34,895 bases of DNA, from contig JBBDMV010000031.1 of NCBI GenBank assembly GCA_040878115.1, positions 1 to 34,895 on the forward strand, given 5' to 3'. The notes below the pieces were generated by a model. The model made no database searches, had not been told where the DNA came from, and worked only from the letters and a program-made list of their open reading frames with translations. Shown here piece after piece: positions 24,577 to 32,721 of this stretch. Position 1 is the stretch's first letter. Each line of letters starts with the position of its first letter. The DNA is from JBBDMU01 sp040878115 (lineage in GTDB: Bacteria; Bacteroidota; Rhodothermia; Balneolales; Natronogracilivirgulaceae). The position numbers and the translations under genes were made by a program.

Positions 24577-26051
24577 TGGATTTATCATTTATGGGTTTGT
24601 CTCTGCTTGACTTAGCTGTTATAGTTTTTTACCTCATGCTATGTGTTTATGTAGGGATCAAAGCAGGAGGTAAGCCCACCGATCCCACAACTTACTTTAA
24701 AACGGACGGTAAAGTTCCCTGGTGGGCTGTTTCTTTTTCCATCGTTGCCACTGAAACCAGTCTTCTAACAGTATTGTCTATTCCGGCAGTTGCGTATCTG
24801 GGGAGTTTTACTTTTTTACAGATTGTTTTAGGATATATTATTGGTAGATTTCTGGTTGCCTACCTGATTTTACCCTCGTATTTCCGGGGTGAGCAAAAAA
24901 CAGCCTACACATTCTTTAAAGAACGTTTTGGAACTCAGTATCAGCGTTTGATTTCGGGGGTATTTCTTGTAACCCGTTTACTCGCGGATGGGGTACGTTT
25001 GTTCGCTGCAGCAATACCCATTCAGGTTATAACAGGTCTGGGTTATCCGGTTTCCATTGGCATCATCGCCCTATTGACGCTTGCTTACACCTATTACGGT
25101 GGATTGAAGTCCGTAATCTGGATTGATGTTCTACAGTTAGCCGTTTATACGCTGGGCGGGGTCTACATAATCATTTACGTGAGTACCAATATGGTTGATC
25201 CGCTGTGGCCTCAGCTCGCTGATGCCGGGAAGGTTACTTTTATAGACTGGCCGGAAACCTTCTCAGAATTGTTCATTAACCAGTATAACTTCATTGGAGC
25301 CGTTATCGGAGGAACTTTCTTATCTATGGCATCCCATGGAACTGATCATCTGATGGTGCAAAGGCTCCTTGCATGCAAGGAGCTTCATGATGCTCAGAAA
25401 GCTCTTATATTTAGTGGCCTGTTCGTATTCATGCAATTCTGCCTTTTTCTGATGGTTGGTATGTATATTTTTGGATTCTACGGAGGCTTATCTATTGATC
25501 AACTTGGTCTTAACCGAGCGGATGATGTACTCATAAAATTCTCTACCGAGCAGCTCAATTTTGGCATGGCAGGATTAATTATAGCCGGACTTTTTGCTGC
25601 TGCCATGAGTACACTGAGCAGCTCGCTTTCCGCACTTTCCTCATCCACCTTGTTTGATTTATTCCCCAAACTAGCTGAAAAAGATAATGCCATGACAATC
25701 TCAAGAAGGCTGATGATTTTATGGACCGGTGTTTTCTTCTTGTTTGCCGCATCATTTACCAGTCAGGAGAATCCTGTAATTGAACTAGGTCTTGCAATTG
25801 CCGGATTTACCTACGGTGGACTACTCGGGTCATTTTTAGTAGGACGTTATACCCAATATCTGTTTAAAGATGCCGTTGCAGGATTGATTTTTTGCATAAC
25901 AATAATGTTTACCCTGATCAATACTACAGATATAGCCTGGCCCTGGTTTACGTTTCTTGGAGTTATCTTCTACTTTGCTTTTTCTACGATCAGCTATTAC
26001 CTCAGAAAAGTTATAAATCGGAAAAAAGTGATTAAGGAAGAGGATGTATAA
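24576..26051 (+). CDS. Sodium:solute symporter (SSS family)
   Basis: A 491-residue integral membrane protein with about 13 hydrophobic helices, of the SSS family that couples Na+ flow to solute uptake. Family signatures include the N-terminal segment ending DPTTYFKTDGKVPWWAVSFSIVATETS, LTYAYYGGLKSVIWIDVLQ-like LAYTYYGGLKSVIWIDVLQ (about 168-187), MASHGTDHLMVQRLLACK (about 249-266), and LFAAAMSTLSSSLSALSSSTLFDL near 343-366. Substrate (sugar, amino acid, other) is not evident. Translation begins within the stop of the STAS gene, so a functional link with that protein is likely. Confidence 0.9.
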   Translation: MDLSFMGLSLLDLAVIVFYLMLCVYVGIKAGGKPTDPTTYFKTDGKVPWWAVSFSIVATETSLLTVLSIPAVAYLGSFTFLQIVLGYIIGRFLVAYLILPSYFRGEQKTAYTFFKERFGTQYQRLISGVFLVTRLLADGVRLFAAAIPIQVITGLGYPVSIGIIALLTLAYTYYGGLKSVIWIDVLQLAVYTLGGVYIIIYVSTNMVDPLWPQLADAGKVTFIDWPETFSELFINQYNFIGAVIGGTFLSMASHGTDHLMVQRLLACKELHDAQKALIFSGLFVFMQFCLFLMVGMYIFGFYGGLSIDQLGLNRADDVLIKFSTEQLNFGMAGLIIAGLFAAAMSTLSSSLSALSSSTLFDLFPKLAEKDNAMTISRRLMILWTGVFFLFAASFTSQENPVIELGLAIAGFTYGGLLGSFLVGRYTQYLFKDAVAGLIFCITIMFTLINTTDIAWPWFTFLGVIFYFAFSTISYYLRKVINRKKVIKEEDV

Positions 26052-26157
26052 ATGAGTAAGTGGGATATGATTATGTTTAAAATGTTTTTGTTATAATGAT
26101 GAACTATCGTAAACTTATGCATGAATTAAGTTTCCCGATTTCTACTCCCTCAAAATT

Positions 26158-28548
26158 ATGAGCATACTAGAAAAATTAGGACTTGGAAGAAAAAAAAAGG
26201 GGCCCATACCTTTTAAATCTGCTAAACGGAAAAAAGAGGAGCAGGTTACTTTTTTATCTGAAAAAAAATATATCAAACCGATTATTTCACTATTGTTTCT
26301 TGCTTTAGTGATAGTAATTTACCCAAGAACATCGGTTCAGGATATAAAGGTCGAAATTGGTGAGCCATGGAGAGATGAAGACCTTACTGCCCAGTTTACC
26401 TTCAGTCTGGTTAAAGAGGAGAAGGAAATTCAAGAAGAGGTAGAAGAGGTAGAAGCTTCCACTGTTCCTATTTTCCACGTGGATGATAAAGCCAATATAC
26501 GTATCCAGACCAAGCTTGATTCCCTATTCCGAAAATTTGACCCTGTGCTGGATAAATACGCAAAATGGCAGAAAAGCATTGCCAACGAAGAGGAAGCAAC
26601 TGAGGATAGTCTGGCTTTTGTCCGGCAGAAAGAAAAATCCAGGGTTGATTTAGATGATAACGGCTGGGAAGTTTTGCTGAAAGATTATGCTGCCATTCTG
26701 TTAAATGAAGCGGAGGGGCAGGAACCGGGAAGCAGCAGGTTTGTCGGTATAGATATAAGGCTTAAGCTTGAGCAGGTTATAAGTGATGTTTTACGCAGCG
26801 GAGTCATAAACAGGTCAAAAGAAGACTTGAACCTAAGTGAAATAACTGTACGAAGCTTACAAAACAGAACAGAACGAAGTTATAGTGTGCCGAATGTTAG
26901 GGATGTTTCGCAAAGCCGTGAGTATGCACGGGTTATCCTGTCGAATTCTCTTGGAGAAGATGCTGCAACTACAGCCTCTCAGCTATTCAACCTTATCATA
27001 GAGCCAAACCTCAATTTTAACGAAGGTGAAACCCAGGCACGAATTGATGAAGGAGTTGATGAAATTTCACCAACTAAAGGAGCTGTAGCTGCAGGACAAG
27101 TCATCGTCAGGAAGGGAGATTTGATCACACCTGAAATATACACCATGCTTGAAAGCCTGGCCATAGCCCGCGCTGATCGGGCGAGCAATCTGGACCGTTG
27201 GCAGCGCTATGTAGGTCAAGGGCTTATAATGCTGACTATTTTTATCGTTTTCTTTATGTACATCTATTTGTACCGCAGAAGAATTTACGAAAATAATGCC
27301 ATGTTCCTCTTAGTATTTCTTGTTATCTCACTGGTATATGCAGCAAGTGCCTTACTTGGAGCGATGGAAGGTTTTTCGCCCTATATGGTTCCTGTAGCAT
27401 TGGCCCCTGTGATCCTTACCATTATTTTTGATTCCCGGGTGGGTTTAATGACCACTATTACTATAGCTTTGATGACAGGATTTATGCATGGCAGTAGCTA
27501 TCAATATGTCTTGGCAACCATAGTAGCTTGCAGTTTAGCCGTTTTTTCAGTGCGTGATATTAAGAAAAGCAGCCAGTTTTATTTAACTACACCTGGCCTT
27601 CTTTATGTATCCTATGCTTTTGTTTTGTTTGCCTTCACTATGACCAAACTCGGTGGTTGGGGTACCTTCACAAATAACATGGGCTCTCTCGTTCCAAATG
27701 CAATGGGCATTTGGCTTACAGCTCCCTTGATTTGGTTAATTGAAAGGGTATTCAGGGTAACCACAGATGTATCGTTACTTGAATTAAGTGACACAAATCA
27801 TCCTATATTGAAGGATTTGATGAACCGGGCACCTGGTACATTTCATCATAGTTTACAAGTGGCCAACTTATCAGAAGCCGCAGCAGCATCCATCGGAGCA
27901 AACTCACTGATGTGTCGCGTCGGTGGCTTGTACCATGATATCGGTAAACTGGATAAGCCTGAGTATTACGTAGAGAATCAATCAGGCCGAAACGAACATG
28001 ATAAGCTTAAGCCGCGAATGAGCGCTCTTGTCATTAAAAATCATGTTAGCAAAGGGGTGAAAATGGCCAGAGAGATAAACTTGCCGGATGTTATCATTGA
28101 TTTTATAAGGTCTCATCATGGAACCTCCATGATCAGTTTTTTTTATGAAAAAGCTTCCCATCAGTTAGAGAATAAACAGGAAGTACAAGAAGAGGATTTT
28201 AGATATGACGGACCCATTCCTCACACGAAAGAAACCGGTATTATGCTTTTAGCTGATAGTATTGAAGCCGCCTCCCGTGCTATGAAAGATCCGAGTTATA
28301 CCAAGCTTGAAAATCTGGTAAGCCGGATGGTTGATGAGCGTATAGCCGAAGGCCAGCTCAGCAATACGTCGCTTACTTTTCAGAACCTGACCGTTATCAA
28401 AGAAAGCTTTTTGAAAATTCTGGTGGGGATGTATCATGGTCGGATTGAGTATCCGGATCAGGAAAAACTTGATAATGGTCAACCTGAAGAGAAGGGATCA
28501 AAGAAGGATCAGCCTGAGCAGGTCAATACGTCAACTCAGGTAAATTAG
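26158..28548 (+). CDS. pgpH: 7TM-HD phosphohydrolase, PgpH-like (c-di-AMP phosphodiesterase family)
   Basis: A 796-residue membrane protein. It starts with a basic stretch and one helix (about 40-56), then an extracytoplasmic 7TMR-HDED domain (about 60-345), a set of membrane helices (about 358-545), and a cytoplasmic HD domain. The HD signature GGLYHDIGKLDKPEYYVENQ contains His593-Asp594, preceded by HHSLQVANLSEAAA at about 563 and followed by IRSHHGTSMISFFYEKA. Characterised PgpH proteins degrade the second messenger c-di-AMP to control wall and osmotic physiology. This substrate is inferred from family membership. The C-terminal tail (about 770-796) is polar and low-complexity. xerD begins 2 bp after its stop. 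Confidence 0.9.
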   Translation: MSILEKLGLGRKKKGPIPFKSAKRKKEEQVTFLSEKKYIKPIISLLFLALVIVIYPRTSVQDIKVEIGEPWRDEDLTAQFTFSLVKEEKEIQEEVEEVEASTVPIFHVDDKANIRIQTKLDSLFRKFDPVLDKYAKWQKSIANEEEATEDSLAFVRQKEKSRVDLDDNGWEVLLKDYAAILLNEAEGQEPGSSRFVGIDIRLKLEQVISDVLRSGVINRSKEDLNLSEITVRSLQNRTERSYSVPNVRDVSQSREYARVILSNSLGEDAATTASQLFNLIIEPNLNFNEGETQARIDEGVDEISPTKGAVAAGQVIVRKGDLITPEIYTMLESLAIARADRASNLDRWQRYVGQGLIMLTIFIVFFMYIYLYRRRIYENNAMFLLVFLVISLVYAASALLGAMEGFSPYMVPVALAPVILTIIFDSRVGLMTTITIALMTGFMHGSSYQYVLATIVACSLAVFSVRDIKKSSQFYLTTPGLLYVSYAFVLFAFTMTKLGGWGTFTNNMGSLVPNAMGIWLTAPLIWLIERVFRVTTDVSLLELSDTNHPILKDLMNRAPGTFHHSLQVANLSEAAAASIGANSLMCRVGGLYHDIGKLDKPEYYVENQSGRNEHDKLKPRMSALVIKNHVSKGVKMAREINLPDVIIDFIRSHHGTSMISFFYEKASHQLENKQEVQEEDFRYDGPIPHTKETGIMLLADSIEAASRAMKDPSYTKLENLVSRMVDERIAEGQLSNTSLTFQNLTVIKESFLKILVGMYHGRIEYPDQEKLDNGQPEEKGSKKDQPEQVNTSTQVN

Positions 28549-28550
28549 AA

Positions 28551-29459
28551 GTGGAAAAGTTTTTCTACGATGAATTAACCTTGTACCTCAGGTTCTTAAA
28601 ACTTGAGAAAGGTCTATCGGATGCTTCAATTCAATCGTATAAAAATGATTTGAGGCGCTATTTATATTTTGTTCATCATGACTTAACCGTTCAGAAATTG
28701 GGTGGTATTACGCTCAGGCATATTGAAGATTACTTAAAAGAGCTCATGGAAATGAGCCTGGCGGTCACAACTATCGCCAGAAATATTTCAAGCATCCGAA
28801 GCTTTCATGAGTTTGCAGTTGTTGAGGGCTGGTGTAATGCTAACCCAGCCGAATTACTTCAAATCCCACAGAAAGCAAAAAAACTGCCTGCTGTACTTGA
28901 TCAGGATGAAGTAAGCCGCCTTCTAGTCGCCTTCGATAAAGAAACAAATGCCGGTATAAGAGATTCTGCTATTCTGGAATGCATGTACGCTACCGGTATG
29001 CGGGTAAGCGAGGTTATTCAACTCCGGCTGGACCAGCTTTTTTTAGAAACAGGCTTTATAAAAGTAGTTGGCAAGGGTAGCAAGGAAAGGCTGGTACCTA
29101 TTGGCGATACGGCTACCGAAATATTGCAGGATTATATACAAGTCAGGCCCTCGTTTGTCAGAGATCCTGAGAAAAGCAAAAATGCCGTTTTTTTGAATGC
29201 GAAACTGGGGAGCCCTTTGTCCCGTATGGGTATATGGAAAATAGTAAAGAAGGCGTCTTTACTGGCAGGAATTGAAAAGAAGGTTAACCCACACACATTA
29301 AGACATTGCTTTGCTACACATTTACTTGAAGGGGGCGCTGATCTAAGGGCGGTCCAGGAAATGCTGGGGCATGTTTCAATACTGACTACAGAAATTTATA
29401 CCCATGTAAACCGGTCTTTTTTGCATGAAGTGCATAAATCCTATCATCCCAGAGCGTAA
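28551..29459 (+). CDS. xerD: Tyrosine recombinase XerD
   Basis: A 302-residue site-specific recombinase that resolves chromosome dimers at dif together with XerC and FtsK. It has an N-terminal SAM-like core-binding domain (about 1-95; YLRFLKLEKGLSDASIQSYKNDLRRY) and a catalytic domain with all expected residues: Arg151 (ATGMRVSEV), Lys in VGKGSKERLVP, His248 and Arg251 (HTLRHCFATHLLEGGADLR), His274 (LGHVSILTTEIY) and nucleophile Tyr283. Start is GTG two bases after the pgpH stop. Length and completeness fit the housekeeping enzyme better than a phage integrase. XerC versus XerD cannot be settled from one copy, though XerD is more likely. Confidence 0.9.
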   Translation: MEKFFYDELTLYLRFLKLEKGLSDASIQSYKNDLRRYLYFVHHDLTVQKLGGITLRHIEDYLKELMEMSLAVTTIARNISSIRSFHEFAVVEGWCNANPAELLQIPQKAKKLPAVLDQDEVSRLLVAFDKETNAGIRDSAILECMYATGMRVSEVIQLRLDQLFLETGFIKVVGKGSKERLVPIGDTATEILQDYIQVRPSFVRDPEKSKNAVFLNAKLGSPLSRMGIWKIVKKASLLAGIEKKVNPHTLRHCFATHLLEGGADLRAVQEMLGHVSILTTEIYTHVNRSFLHEVHKSYHPRA

Positions 29460-29555
29460 ATATAATTGGCCCGTACTGTGCCGCGACATTTAATAAAAAG
29501 GTTGGGAAGTAAGGGATGCTTCTCGAAATGGAGATACAAATTAAAGATCAAAGAA

Positions 29556-31622
29556 CTAGCTCATTTGATAAAACTTTTTTTTCTCCTCCAGCAACGGTAG
29601 GAACTTGGCCTTTAACTTTGCATTATCGGTTTTCTCAAGCTCTGGGTCTGCGCCTAATAGTTCCAGAGCTTTGGTTTTGGCAAGTTCCAGGATGGGTTGG
29701 TCTTCCACGATATCGGCAACTTTGAAATCCGGCACCCCACTTTGTTTGGTGCCCAGGAAATCACCCGGTCCGCGAAGCTTCAGGTCAACTTCTGAGATCT
29801 TAAATCCATCATTAGTATCGTTCATCGTTTGAAGGCGGATCTTGGCTTCTTTGCTTTGTTTTACATCAGCCATCAAAATGCAATAACTTTGTCTGGGGCC
29901 GCGACCAATACGTCCGCGCAATTGATGGAGCTGGGAAAGTCCGAACCGCTCGGCGTGCTCAATCATCATTACACTGGCGTTAGGTACATCCACACCCACT
30001 TCTATAACGGTGGTTGAGACGAGAATTTGAATTTCATTTCTGACGAACTTTTGCATGATCTCATCTTTTTGCTGAGTTTTCAACCTGCCATGCAGCAGCC
30101 CGACTTCATAACCCGGGAAACGTTGCTTAATCTGTTCGAAACCCACCGTGGCATCCTTCAGGTCCATGGCCTCGGACTCTTCTACAAGAGGGTAGACTAT
30201 ATAGGCCTGGCCGCCCTGTGCAATAACTGTATCCAGGAAGTTGTACACATCTTCTCGTTTTTTCTCACCGCGTACACCCGTTATAATGGGCTTTCGTCCG
30301 CCTGGCAATCCTTTGATCAGGGAAATATCCAGATCACTATACAGTGTCATAGCCAGTGAGCGGGGAATAGGGGTGGCTGACATGACCAGAATATGTGGGT
30401 TCTCGCCTTTTTCTCTTAAAAAGGCTCGTTGCACGACTCCAAAACGATGTTGTTCGTCGATAATCACCATGCCCAGATTCGTAAAGTTGACCTGCTTTTG
30501 AATGATAGCATGTGTACCCACCACGATATGGGCCTTTCCGCCCGCGAGATCGGAAAGGACATCGCTTCTTAAAGCCGCTTTTTGGTTACCAAGAAGAAGG
30601 CGAATGTTGAGCCCGAGAGGTTCAAGATACTTGGTGAGTGTGCGGTAATGCTGTTCAGCAAGAATCTCAGTGGGGGCCATGAATGCCGCCTGAAAGCCAT
30701 TATCGATTGCCAATAGAATAGCCCCAATAGCAACAACCGTCTTTCCCGAACCTACATCGCCCTGAATAAGCCTGTTCATTTGATTACCGGACCGGACATC
30801 TTTTTTGATATCTTTCATAGCAACCTTTTGGCCTTCTGTCAGCTCGAAAGGCAGTATTTCATTAAAAAAACGACGTGTGAGATCTACTGGACCCGGCAGG
30901 AGGAGGCCGGGGTTCTTATCAATTACATGCATTTTTAATTTTACTACGCTCAGTTCAAATAAAAAAAGTTCTTCAAACTTAAAACGTTTGAGTGCAAGAT
31001 CTGCTTCTTGTGGACCTTTGGGAAAATGGACCATCCTGTAAGATTCTGGCCGCAACGGCAGGTTCAAATCCCGAAGTAATTGGTTTGGAAGAAATTCTTC
31101 AGGTCTATATGATTTAAGGATCTCTGAAACCCACTTGGCTATTATATTAGAAGTGATGTAGGTTTTTGAAAAAAAGTTATTCCCGGAATAAACAGGGAAA
31201 ATACTATCAGGCTTTCGTTCGTTGATATCATCAATCTTTTCAATATCCGGATGAGTCATCGAGATGGACCGGCCGAAATGTTTGGCGGTACCAAAGAAAG
31301 CGACCGTTGTACCCTGTTTTAGCATTTTATTAAAATAAGAAAGGCCCTTGAACCAGACACCATCAACTGACCCGGTATCATCCTGCAAAGTTGCTACAAG
31401 ACGTTTTTTTCTGCCAAAGCCTAATTCTTGAACTTTTGAGATCCGGCCAATGACAGTAACTTGTTCGCCGTTGCCTTCAAGTTGTGCAGCGTGTAAAATG
31501 TTGGTTTTATCCAGATATCGACGCGGGAAAAAATCGAGGACGTCCTGAACGGTAAATATGCCGGATGATGTCAGCGCTTTTAGCCGATTTTGTGTAACTC
31601 CGGGTAATGAGGTTAATTTCAA
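29556..31622 (-). CDS. recG: ATP-dependent DNA helicase RecG
   Basis: A 688-residue RecG that regresses stalled replication forks and processes Holliday junctions. The N-terminal wedge/OB domain (about 45-160) binds branched DNA (VTVIGRISKVQELGFGRKKRLVATLQD). The SF2 helicase core has Walker A GDVGSGKT with Lys294, a DEQHRFGV Walker B, SATPIPRSLAMTLYSDLDIS (motif III), and in the second lobe STTVIEVGVDVPNASVMMIEHAERFGLSQLHQLRGRIGRG (motifs V-VI). Complete; typical length is about 690. It is convergent with xerD and divergent from rpsL, with 177 bp between the starts. Confidence 0.97.
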   Translation of the reverse strand: MKLTSLPGVTQNRLKALTSSGIFTVQDVLDFFPRRYLDKTNILHAAQLEGNGEQVTVIGRISKVQELGFGRKKRLVATLQDDTGSVDGVWFKGLSYFNKMLKQGTTVAFFGTAKHFGRSISMTHPDIEKIDDINERKPDSIFPVYSGNNFFSKTYITSNIIAKWVSEILKSYRPEEFLPNQLLRDLNLPLRPESYRMVHFPKGPQEADLALKRFKFEELFLFELSVVKLKMHVIDKNPGLLLPGPVDLTRRFFNEILPFELTEGQKVAMKDIKKDVRSGNQMNRLIQGDVGSGKTVVAIGAILLAIDNGFQAAFMAPTEILAEQHYRTLTKYLEPLGLNIRLLLGNQKAALRSDVLSDLAGGKAHIVVGTHAIIQKQVNFTNLGMVIIDEQHRFGVVQRAFLREKGENPHILVMSATPIPRSLAMTLYSDLDISLIKGLPGGRKPIITGVRGEKKREDVYNFLDTVIAQGGQAYIVYPLVEESEAMDLKDATVGFEQIKQRFPGYEVGLLHGRLKTQQKDEIMQKFVRNEIQILVSTTVIEVGVDVPNASVMMIEHAERFGLSQLHQLRGRIGRGPRQSYCILMADVKQSKEAKIRLQTMNDTNDGFKISEVDLKLRGPGDFLGTKQSGVPDFKVADIVEDQPILELAKTKALELLGADPELEKTDNAKLKAKFLPLLEEKKKFYQMS

Positions 31623-31728
31623 TGGTATACTATTATAGATCAGTCAACAGGTTTATTGGCTCATTTGGCCCGGGAAAAGAGGGTTATTGGAATCATTTAC
31701 GTTTTCCGGAAAAAAGTTTTGCTTTGCA

Positions 31729-31761
31729 TTTGCAATCAGGACAAAATAAGCACTATATTTC
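31729..31761 (+). promoter_or_regulatory. Candidate promoter of the str operon
   Basis: TTTGC at 31729-31733 and TATATTTC at 31754-31761 resemble the Bacteroidota -33 (TTTG) and -7 (TAnnTTTG) elements, with the last -7 base changed and spacing about 2 bp longer than typical. It lies about 40-70 bp before the rpsL start, the expected place for the promoter of this strongly expressed operon. Confidence 0.35.
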
Positions 31762-31799
31762 AAAGCTCTGAACAACAAATTTAAACAGATTTTATAACC

Positions 31800-32174
31800 G
31801 TGCCAACAATACAACAATTAATCAGAAAAGGCAGAAAAAGTAAAGTAAGCAAAACTACTGCGCCGGCTCTGCAGAGTTGCCCTCAAAAACGAGGGGTGTG
31901 CACTCGTGTTTACACAACTACTCCTAAGAAGCCAAACTCCGCTCTGCGTAAAGTAGCCAGGGTGCGATTGACAAACAACCTCGAGGTTACAGCTTATATA
32001 CCGGGAGAAGGACATAACCTGCAAGAACACAGTATAGTGTTGATCAGGGGTGGACGTGTGAAGGATTTGCCGGGTGTACGATATCATGTTGTTCGGGGTG
32101 CACTCGATACCGCCGGTGTTAGTGAACGGCGCCAGGCCAGAAGTCACTACGGTACCAAGCGTCCAAAGTCTTAA
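31800..32174 (+). CDS. rpsL: 30S ribosomal protein S12
   Basis: A 124-residue S12, part of the decoding centre. The sequence MPTIQQLIRKGRK is the universal N-terminus and TTTPKKPNSALRKVARVRL the decoding loop. Lys43 and the conserved GGRVKDLPGVRYH loop are wild type, so no classical streptomycin-resistance substitution is seen. Translation starts with GTG at 31800 (gtg cca aca), since no ATG fits the conserved N-terminus. First gene of the str operon, with rpsG 52 bp downstream. Confidence 0.98.
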   Translation: MPTIQQLIRKGRKSKVSKTTAPALQSCPQKRGVCTRVYTTTPKKPNSALRKVARVRLTNNLEVTAYIPGEGHNLQEHSIVLIRGGRVKDLPGVRYHVVRGALDTAGVSERRQARSHYGTKRPKS

Positions 32175-32226
32175 GTAAAGTATAAGAAGTAAAGTAATTT
32201 AACTTGTAATTTCATTCGTTGATACA

Positions 32227-32694
32227 ATGCGAAGAAGAACAGCAGAAAAAAGAGAAATTAAGCCAGACCCGCAGTTTGCGGATAAGCTGGTAACCAGGTT
32301 TTTGAATAACATGATGAGAGACGGGAAGAAGAATGTTGCCCAAAAAATCTTGTTCCAGGCTTTTTCGGTTATTGAGGAAAAAACCGGAAAATCAGGTATC
32401 GAAATATTCCGTGATGCCTTAAGTAACGTGGCGCCTGTTTTGGAAGTTAAAAGCCGTCGGGTCGGTGGTTCAACCTATCAGGTGCCCTCAGAAGTTCGTC
32501 CTGAGCGAGCAACTGCTTTGAGTATGCGCTGGTTGATCCGATCAGCCCGCAGCCGTAATGACAAATCAATGGCAAGCCGTTTGGCGCGTGAGTTGATTGA
32601 TGCATCAAACAACGAGGGCGGAGCGGTACGTAAGAAAGATGAAACACACAGAATGGCTGAAGCAAACAAAGCGTTCGCACATTTTAGATTTTAA
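32227..32694 (+). CDS. rpsG: 30S ribosomal protein S7
   Basis: A 155-residue S7, which nucleates assembly of the 16S rRNA 3' domain and borders the E site. MRRRTAEKREIKPDPQFADKLVTRFLNNMMRDGKK is the family N-terminus; GGSTYQVPSEVRPERATALSMRWLI and the C-terminal MAEANKAFAHFRF are standard. It is between rpsL and fusA, 27 bp before the latter. In some bacteria S7 represses this operon; nothing here shows whether that applies. Confidence 0.98.
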   Translation: MRRRTAEKREIKPDPQFADKLVTRFLNNMMRDGKKNVAQKILFQAFSVIEEKTGKSGIEIFRDALSNVAPVLEVKSRRVGGSTYQVPSEVRPERATALSMRWLIRSARSRNDKSMASRLARELIDASNNEGGAVRKKDETHRMAEANKAFAHFRF

Positions 32695-32721
32695 AAAACA
32701 GTTTAGCAATACCCTACTATA

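Noticed and set aside
28551..29459. Integrase of a mobile element
   Set aside because: Complete Xer-type catalytic set, housekeeping length, tight coupling to pgpH, and no att-like repeats or phage genes around it.
29516..29725. 69-residue ORF between xerD and recG
   Set aside because: It mostly runs antisense to the recG 3' end and has no domain.
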